Shown: positions 59,345 to 64,000 of the stretch, piece by piece
How positions within the stretch are numbered: the stretch's first letter is position 1
Layout: every line of letters starts with the position of its first letter
NCBI GenBank assembly: GCA_041650635.1
Contig: JBAZKV010000003.1
Coordinates: 45,737-109,736 of the forward strand
Reading direction: 5' to 3'
Source: Candidatus Margulisiibacteriota bacterium
Lineage (GTDB): Bacteria; Margulisbacteria; WOR-1; JAKLHX01; JBAZKV01
Length of the DNA: 64,000 bases
Translations under genes and position numbers: made by a program
The notes under the pieces: generated by a model
What the model was told of the DNA's origin: nothing
What the model saw: the letters and a program-made list of their open reading frames with translations, nothing else
Databases searched by the model: none

Positions 59345-62072
59345 TCCTGCCCTTTGCTGAGGCAGTTGCCTGTCCGTTCTCCTGCGCCAGAACTTTTATG
59401 AGGTAGATACCGTTAGAAGCATTCTCTCCTGAGGCCAGTTTTCCATCCCATTCAAGATTGTTGTTGTAGCCGGCCGTACCGGGCACGCTTAAGGAAGTGA
59501 TAAGCCTTCCGGTCTGGTCAAAAATGTAGAGCTTGACCTGCGCAGGCCTAGAAAGGTTATAGGTTATCTTTGAGGGGCCCAAAGACGGGTCAAAGGGATT
59601 GGGGCAGGGCAGAAGATCTTTAAGGCAGAGAGAACCTTCGGCAAAGAACTCTATAGAATAGGTATGGGATGGCGTTTCAAGCTCAAGTTCATGCTTTCCG
59701 GCAGAAAGGGTTCCCACAGAGGCAGATCCGGTAGATGTGTCGTAAGCTATGCTGGTTGAATCCAGCTTAGCAGAGGCAAAGGCAAACGGCGCGCCTGAGG
59801 AGTCTGTTATCTTTACGCTGGAAGGGGATGCGGGCACATAATCCCCCTCGGCTATTTGTTTGCCGTCGAACTCAAAAATGGCGGACGAGGACATGACCGT
59901 GCAGATTATGGTCCCTGACACGGTCGCAGTGTTCTGCGCCGGGTCCTTTGCGCTTATCACAACTTTGTTCTCTCCTTTTTCTAATCCTATACCCAGGCAG
60001 AACGTGCCGTCGCAAGACACAAGCTGTTCTTTTGACTGTTTTCCGTTTACCGAGGCAAAGATCTTTTTGACCGAGGGCTTATCAACCTTTCCTGTTACGG
60101 CTAAACTTGATCGGTTCAGCTCTCCAGGAAGTGTTTCATCAAGGGTAATGACCGGGACGACCGTATCTACTACAAGAACTGCCGTGGCGGGTTTTGCGGT
60201 GTTGCCGGCAAGGTCCCTGATCACTGCTTCCAGCTTGTAGATGCCGTCAGAAAGAGCGGTCCTGGGTTCGAACACCAGTTCCTTTTCCCCGGACCCGGCA
60301 GAACAGGACCCTTCTATTGTTGAAGCGTCCCGGAACAATTTCACTGAGGAGTTCCTGTTGTCAGGTCCCGACCCGTCATCGGACAATTCTATCAAGATCC
60401 TTTTGCCGCTGCCCGAATATAACACAGGTTCTTTTGATGGGAACAGGAGCCCAGGCCCTACAAGGTCAACGTTCAATTTTGCCGAGGCTTTTGCGTAAGT
60501 TCCGTCAGGCAGAGGCAGCCTTACCTCAAGCTCGTTCTCTTTTTGCGTGACTTCCTGCGGGAGATATATGATCCCGAGGACTTTGTTCCTGCTGTTATCA
60601 AGGTAGAGCGAGGACTCGGCAGCTTTGCCGTTAATATAGGCCGCGGCTTCGGTTTCGTCCTCTATTTCAAGAGTCGTGCCGGCAATAGAGGCCTCAAAAA
60701 CCACTGTTGAGCCTTTCTTGAACCAGGAAGAAGACGGCGGTTTTTCGACAGACATAGAAAGGACCTTTGGAGAAGTATCTATGTTAAAGCTTCTGGCCTG
60801 CGATTCAAAAGAAGAGATGCCGTCCCAGGCATATAACCTGTAATAATACTTTCCCTCAGAAAGAGGCTCTAAAAAGGCCGCTATCGGATACTCTGCCGGA
60901 ATATCGGAAAATGAGGCAAAGTCGCTTGTCCTGCCCAGCCTGACCGAGTATAAATAGGTGTCGGCCTCCTGCACGGGGTCGGCTTCAAAGGTGATCGCTG
61001 GTTTGTTCAGAGCAAAGACATGGTCGTCCGGTATTTTGGGTCCAAGGCTTTTCAACCGGGCAAATGACAGCGTCCTTATAGAGCCGCCTGTTTTGGCAAT
61101 AACGGTTCCGGGACAGGCCAGGACCTTTATTGATGTGCTTTCTTCCGAAGCAAGCAGTTCTTTCTGCGGAGAGGCCCATTTTGTTCCGGAAAGGAATGCT
61201 CTGGAGTAGTAGAGATGCGAATCTGAGCTCCAGGCGGCAAAGCAGGCCCCCTGCGGCGAAAGGACGATATCCCAGGCAGGGATACTTGTGCCTGAGGATG
61301 CTATCTCAAAAGGCCTGCCGAAGGCAGAACTGTCGGCGGTTTTTTTTGCTGCCATCAATTTGTGGGTTATGCCGTCAAACACTCTCCAGGAGCAGATGGC
61401 GCTTCCGTGATTAACTGCCGCTTTTGGCAGGGACTGTTGCGTGAATGACGAAGAGACCTCTTTAGGTGCTGTGTAAGTCCTGCCAAGATCAAAGGACTCA
61501 CAATACTTTAATTGTCCGGAGGCCTTATCCTTCCAGACGATTAGTACTTGGTCTTGGCTTGACGAAACGGCCGGGACCCCTTCGGGAACGGAGTCCGCAT
61601 TTACGGCAAACGGGGCAGAAAAATAGGGGAGGCTATCCGAAAAGCTGGAAAACAGCCTGTCCTGGCCGCCTGCCCAGACAAGCAGGATGCTGCCTTTGTG
61701 CCTTAAGACTTTCAGGTCTGAGGGCCTTGTATCGAAAATATGGACAGATTCAGGCCTGCTCCATGTATCGCCGTTATCGCTGGAAAAAGACAGATACAAC
61801 CGTCCCGAAACATACCAGTAAGCCTCGAGCAGATTTTTTTCCCTGATCAAATGCTGGAAGCAAGCTTCTTCGGTTGTCGAGGCAAGGTCTCTTTTTGAGG
61901 AAAAGGTCTGTCCTTTGTCAAAGGACCTTGAAAAAACAGGACCGGGAGAGCAGTTTAATTCGTATACTGTATTGTCTTCAAAGAGCGTGGCGGCACAAAG
62001 AGAAGTCGCCAGGGAACCTGCAAGCAGCAGGACAGATGCTATCATCAGAGCCCTAAGGTCTATCTTACCCAT
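59328..62072 (-). CDS. Large secreted Asp-box / Ig-repeat protein with FlgD-like C-terminal domain
   Basis: A 914-residue exported protein. The signal peptide (LMIASVLLLAGSLATSLCA, to ~27) precedes a propeller-like N-terminal part with Asp-box motifs S-x-D-x-G-x-T-aromatic at SFDKGQTF (50-57), SSDNGDTW (97-104) and SFDLGRTY (193-200), plus a weaker one later (LSGTKW). Middle: Fn3-like (VQEADTYLYSVRLG) and repeated bacterial Ig-like units with D-x-A-G-N-T turns (IRDLAGNTAKPA, AKDPAQNTA). The last ~95 residues (LPCPNPFDPSLG to the end) form a FlgD/T9SS-type sorting-like domain. A sialidase-like activity is possible but the catalytic Arg triad and FRIP motif are not evident. Confidence 0.87.
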   Translation of the reverse strand: MGKIDLRALMIASVLLLAGSLATSLCAATLFEDNTVYELNCSPGPVFSRSFDKGQTFSSKRDLASTTEEACFQHLIREKNLLEAYWYVSGRLYLSFSSDNGDTWSRPESVHIFDTRPSDLKVLRHKGSILLVWAGGQDRLFSSFSDSLPYFSAPFAVNADSVPEGVPAVSSSQDQVLIVWKDKASGQLKYCESFDLGRTYTAPKEVSSSFTQQSLPKAAVNHGSAICSWRVFDGITHKLMAAKKTADSSAFGRPFEIASSGTSIPAWDIVLSPQGACFAAWSSDSHLYYSRAFLSGTKWASPQKELLASEESTSIKVLACPGTVIAKTGGSIRTLSFARLKSLGPKIPDDHVFALNKPAITFEADPVQEADTYLYSVRLGRTSDFASFSDIPAEYPIAAFLEPLSEGKYYYRLYAWDGISSFESQARSFNIDTSPKVLSMSVEKPPSSSWFKKGSTVVFEASIAGTTLEIEDETEAAAYINGKAAESSLYLDNSRNKVLGIIYLPQEVTQKENELEVRLPLPDGTYAKASAKLNVDLVGPGLLFPSKEPVLYSGSGKRILIELSDDGSGPDNRNSSVKLFRDASTIEGSCSAGSGEKELVFEPRTALSDGIYKLEAVIRDLAGNTAKPATAVLVVDTVVPVITLDETLPGELNRSSLAVTGKVDKPSVKKIFASVNGKQSKEQLVSCDGTFCLGIGLEKGENKVVISAKDPAQNTATVSGTIICTVMSSSAIFEFDGKQIAEGDYVPASPSSVKITDSSGAPFAFASAKLDSTSIAYDTSTGSASVGTLSAGKHELELETPSHTYSIEFFAEGSLCLKDLLPCPNPFDPSLGPSKITYNLSRPAQVKLYIFDQTGRLITSLSVPGTAGYNNNLEWDGKLASGENASNGIYLIKVLAQENGQATASAKGRIIVLR

Positions 62073-62102
62073 AATATATCCGGGGAAGTCCCATCCCAGG
62101 AC

Positions 62103-62131
62103 AATTGTAGCACTTCTGTTATATATTACAA
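62103..62131 (-). promoter_or_regulatory. Minus-strand promoter TTGTAA-17-TACAAT for the large secreted protein
   Basis: On the minus strand TTGTAA is at 62131-62126 and TACAAT at 62108-62103, with 17 bases between. Predicted start is near 62096, leaving a 24-base leader to ATG 62072. The leader holds no clear ribosome site. Confidence 0.55.
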
Positions 62132-62148
62132 ACAGGTCAAATAATGCG

Positions 62149-62898
62149 TCAGAAGTTGATTATTTTAGAAAATCCTGCGGCTTCAAGGCTTGCGCCTCCG
62201 ACCAGCCCGCCGTCAACATCTTCCTGCGACATCAGTTCCTTGATGTTGTCGGCTTTTACGCTTCCTCCGTAGAGTATCCTGATGGAAGAAGAAACATCTT
62301 TGCCAAAGAGGCCCTCCAGCTGTTTTCTTATGAAAGCGTGGACTTCCTGCGCCTGTGCGGGGCTCGCGGTTTTACCGGTCCCGATAGCCCAGACAGGTTC
62401 GTAGGCGATAACGGTCTTTAATGCCTGTTCTTTTAAAAGCCCGCTGAGCCCGCCTTTCAACTGCTTTTCTATCACCTCAAAGGTCCTGTTCTTTTCTCTT
62501 TCTTCAAGGGTTTCGCCGACGCAGACTATTGGGATCAGTCCCACCTTAAGTGCTGCGTTAAGCCTTTTGTTCACTGTTGCATCGGTTTCCCCAAAATACT
62601 GTCTTCTTTCCGAATGTCCGATTATCGCGTACTCGCAGCCGCTGTCCTTTATCATTCCGGGCGAGATCTCCCCGGTAAAGGCGCCTTTTTCTTCCCAGAA
62701 GATGTTTTGTGAGCCTATCTTGACATTAGTTCCCTTGCAGACGCCTACTGCCGGTTCTATATCGATAAAAGGCGGACAGACGACTATTTCCCTTTCGGCT
62801 GCCTCTTTGACCAGAGGGATCAGCTCTGTCAGCATGGCCCTTGTTTCTTTTGCGTTCTTGAACATCTTCCAGTTGCCGGCTATTATCGGTTTTCTCAT
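62149..62898 (-). CDS. tpiA: Triosephosphate isomerase
   Basis: Interconverts glyceraldehyde-3-phosphate and dihydroxyacetone phosphate in glycolysis. The 249 residues show GNWKMFKNAKET with the substrate Lys, GHSERRQYFGE with the catalytic His, AYEPVWAIGTGK with the catalytic Glu, and YGGSVKADNI plus GGLVGGASLEA for phosphate binding. The start ATG 62898 has AAAGGAG seven bases upstream. It is the only central-metabolism gene in the window and marks the edge of the glycan region. Confidence 0.98.
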   Translation of the reverse strand: MRKPIIAGNWKMFKNAKETRAMLTELIPLVKEAAEREIVVCPPFIDIEPAVGVCKGTNVKIGSQNIFWEEKGAFTGEISPGMIKDSGCEYAIIGHSERRQYFGETDATVNKRLNAALKVGLIPIVCVGETLEEREKNRTFEVIEKQLKGGLSGLLKEQALKTVIAYEPVWAIGTGKTASPAQAQEVHAFIRKQLEGLFGKDVSSSIRILYGGSVKADNIKELMSQEDVDGGLVGGASLEAAGFSKIINF

Positions 62899-62916
62899 TT
62901 TTTCTCCTTTAACTTC

Positions 62917-62945
62917 AGTTTATCAAATATTCCGGTCCCTGTAAA
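62917..62945 (-). promoter_or_regulatory. Probable tpiA promoter TTTACA-17-TAAACT
   Basis: Minus strand: TTTACA at 62945-62940 and TAAACT at 62922-62917 with a 17-base spacer. The start would be near 62910, giving a short leader that includes the AAAGGAG ribosome site. Confidence 0.45.
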
Positions 62946-62975
62946 CGAGACGGAAAGCAGTTCGGGTGCCGCGGT

Positions 62976-64000
62976 TCAATAGCCTAGACAGGCTTTGGAC
63001 TTTCTTCCCAACTCGTGCAAAAAACCGTAGTAGGGTGCAAGATCATCAAAAACTATCATTGAAGCGGAAATGACCACCGTTACATCCTGGTCGGGATCAT
63101 ATTTAACTACCGTTGCATATCCGGCGTGTCCGCCGTCATGGCCGTATCCCAATCCCGGGACATATGATATTCCCAGGCCATAATTCTTTGAGCGGGTGCC
63201 CTCCATCATCATTTTGGCGCCTGTTTTGTTTACTCCCGCTTCTCCTCTTAACAGTTTTCTTATCCAGACGGCCAGATCCGCGTCATTTGAGATGATATTT
63301 CCCTCGGCAATGTGGGGAGTCATATTATCCTCGGTTGTTTCGATCAACAGATCTCCGCCGGTTGAATATCCTTTAGCAAAAGGGACCGGCAAGGACTGCT
63401 GGCTGCCAAGATAGGGCAAAGTTGTATCGTTGAGGCCGTTGGGGATCAACAAGTTGTTTGCCACAAACTTATCATACCTTTGGCCGGAAACTCTCTCGAT
63501 TATCTTCCCAAGGATGGAATACCCTGTATCGCTGTAGTGGTAGGAGGCATCAGGCGCAAAGAAACTTAATTTGTTTGCGGCAACAACCCCTGTCAGCTCG
63601 TCAAAAGTAAATGTGTGTGAAGCATCAATTTCTTTGACATAATCAACGTAATTCTTTCCGGCATAGGGAGCTTTGGCCGTTGCGGGAATACTGTTGTTGG
63701 ATATGTCCCATACCCCGGCCCTGTGTTTGAGAAGTAGTCTGATAGTGATCTTGTCTTTGTTTGGAATATCATATGCCGCAGTGTTTGGAACATATGGCTC
63801 TGTTGAGCCGGGGATCATAGCTGTTATCTTATCGTCAATGTTCAGCTTTCCCTGTTGCTGAAGAAGCATGATCCCGGCTGCAGTAAAAGTTTTTGTAACG
63901 CTTGCCGCGCGGAAATGGACTTTGCTGCTTGCACCCTTATCAAAATTGCTGGCGGAAAAATAATTGCCTTTTGGCGTCATTATGTATATTGAAACTGCTC
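62976..64000 (-). CDS. Beta-lactamase-family serine hydrolase, 5' end beyond the window
   Basis: At least 340 residues are in the window and the frame stays open to the last base, so the N-terminus, probably with a signal peptide, is missing. It belongs to the class C beta-lactamase / DD-peptidase family. The nucleophile motif is ASVTKTFTA (Ser-x-x-Lys). The second motif reads YHYSDTGYSILG, with Asp where Asn is usual (YxN). The third is GYGHDGGHAGY in place of HxG or KTG. It may act on cell-wall peptides or small esters. Stop at 62976-62978. Confidence 0.88.
   Translation of the reverse strand, partial: AVSIYIMTPKGNYFSASNFDKGASSKVHFRAASVTKTFTAAGIMLLQQQGKLNIDDKITAMIPGSTEPYVPNTAAYDIPNKDKITIRLLLKHRAGVWDISNNSIPATAKAPYAGKNYVDYVKEIDASHTFTFDELTGVVAANKLSFFAPDASYHYSDTGYSILGKIIERVSGQRYDKFVANNLLIPNGLNDTTLPYLGSQQSLPVPFAKGYSTGGDLLIETTEDNMTPHIAEGNIISNDADLAVWIRKLLRGEAGVNKTGAKMMMEGTRSKNYGLGISYVPGLGYGHDGGHAGYATVVKYDPDQDVTVVISASMIVFDDLAPYYGFLHELGRKSKACLGY

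Noticed and set aside
59347..59365. Hairpin CTGCC/GGCAG just after the Gfo/Idh gene
   Set aside because: Five-base stem with no following T run, and it lies inside the convergent coding region.
59860..60498. Plus-strand open frames opposite the 914-residue secreted protein
   Set aside because: They are open only because the minus-strand gene is rich in Ser, Ala and Gly codons. They show no recognisable motif, while the minus-strand protein has clear domains.
62112..62156. Inverted repeat ACTTCTG ... CAGAAGT between tpiA and the next minus gene
   Set aside because: Seven bases separated by 31, overlapping the tpiA stop and a promoter, with no T run. Likely chance.
62981..62994. AGCCT/AGGCT hairpin at the end of the serine hydrolase gene
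   Set aside because: Five-base stem in coding sequence, no T run on the minus strand.
1..64000. CRISPR arrays, insertion sequences, tRNA or rRNA genes
   Set aside because: No regularly spaced repeats, transposase motifs or cloverleaf-like segments were seen, and intergenic space is too small for most of them.

Overview
This window is almost wall-to-wall surface-glycan genes from a bacterium with an outer membrane. I count 61 protein-coding genes, 57 on the plus strand and 4 on the minus strand. I see no rRNA, tRNA, CRISPR array, insertion sequence or phage gene. No gene-free stretch exceeds about 90 bases, so there are no large unexplained gaps. The organism cannot be named from the sequence. 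A PorV-like beta-barrel fused to S-layer-homology (SLH) repeats, FlgD-like C-terminal domains, a Wzz/tyrosine-kinase fusion, B12/radical-SAM chemistry and frequent ATA, AGA and AGG codons fit an uncultured, probably anaerobic diderm. Margulisbacteria/Saganbacteria-type candidate phyla are one possibility, but this is a low-confidence inference.

Region 1 (1-34404, plus): 37 co-directional genes, mostly overlapping by 1-16 bases or separated by fewer than 17. It reads as several sugar-acid pathways in series. (a) 1-9019: a sialic/legionaminic-type branch with a CMP-sugar synthetase (cut by the window edge), NeuB, NeuC/LegG-type hydrolysing epimerase, NeuD-type acetyltransferase, a CBS-dehydratase fusion and an aminotransferase. 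A PIG-L deacetylase, a 3-hydroxyacyl-CoA dehydrogenase and an acyltransferase within it look like an N-acyl exchange module. (b) 10225-20792: PseB, PseC, a PseH-like GNAT and PseI (pseudaminic-type branch), surrounding a HisH/HisF/WbpG acetamidino triad, a divergent third NeuB paralogue, an SpsF-like cytidylyltransferase and a TIM-barrel isomerase. (c) 20809-27108: an HpcH/HpaI aldolase, KdsB, HAD phosphatase, dehydrogenases, methyltransferase and a cyclase-family hydrolase, possibly an unrecognised CMP-ulosonate route. (d) 27108-34404: RmlD-like reductase, glycosyltransferases, polysaccharide deacetylase, a third DegT-type enzyme and a CelD/FemAB-like acyltransferase. The run ends at a terminator-like hairpin lying inside the oppositely oriented next gene.

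Region 2 (34371-45876): one minus-strand GT4, then divergently a Wzy-like polymerase, GT4 enzymes, a DUF362 protein, a B12-binding radical SAM enzyme, an MDR-Gfo/Idh fusion oxidoreductase and a UDP-glucose-4-epimerase-like SDR.

Region 3 (45967-47363): an AbiEi/AbiEii toxin-antitoxin pair with its own promoter and two palindromes suited to autoregulation.

Region 4 (47395-59344): GDP-mannose dehydratase and GDP-4-keto-6-deoxymannose reductase, two polyprenyl-phosphate sugar phosphotransferases flanking two GT4 enzymes, the Wzz/BY-kinase, a FlgD-like secreted protein, the barrel-SLH protein and a Gfo/Idh oxidoreductase.

Region 5 (59328-64000, minus): a large secreted Asp-box/Ig protein, triosephosphate isomerase and an edge-truncated beta-lactamase-family serine hydrolase.

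Taken together, nucleotide-activated unusual sugars are made in regions 1, 2 and 4, loaded on undecaprenyl phosphate by the two phosphotransferases, extended by about ten glycosyltransferases and polymerised by Wzy/Wzz. No flippase, ABC exporter, PseG or ulosonate-transferase of known family is visible, so these lie outside the window or are replaced by unrecognised proteins. Several genes at the head of a transcription unit have a -10 box only 5-15 bases before the ATG and no ribosome binding site, suggesting leaderless mRNAs.
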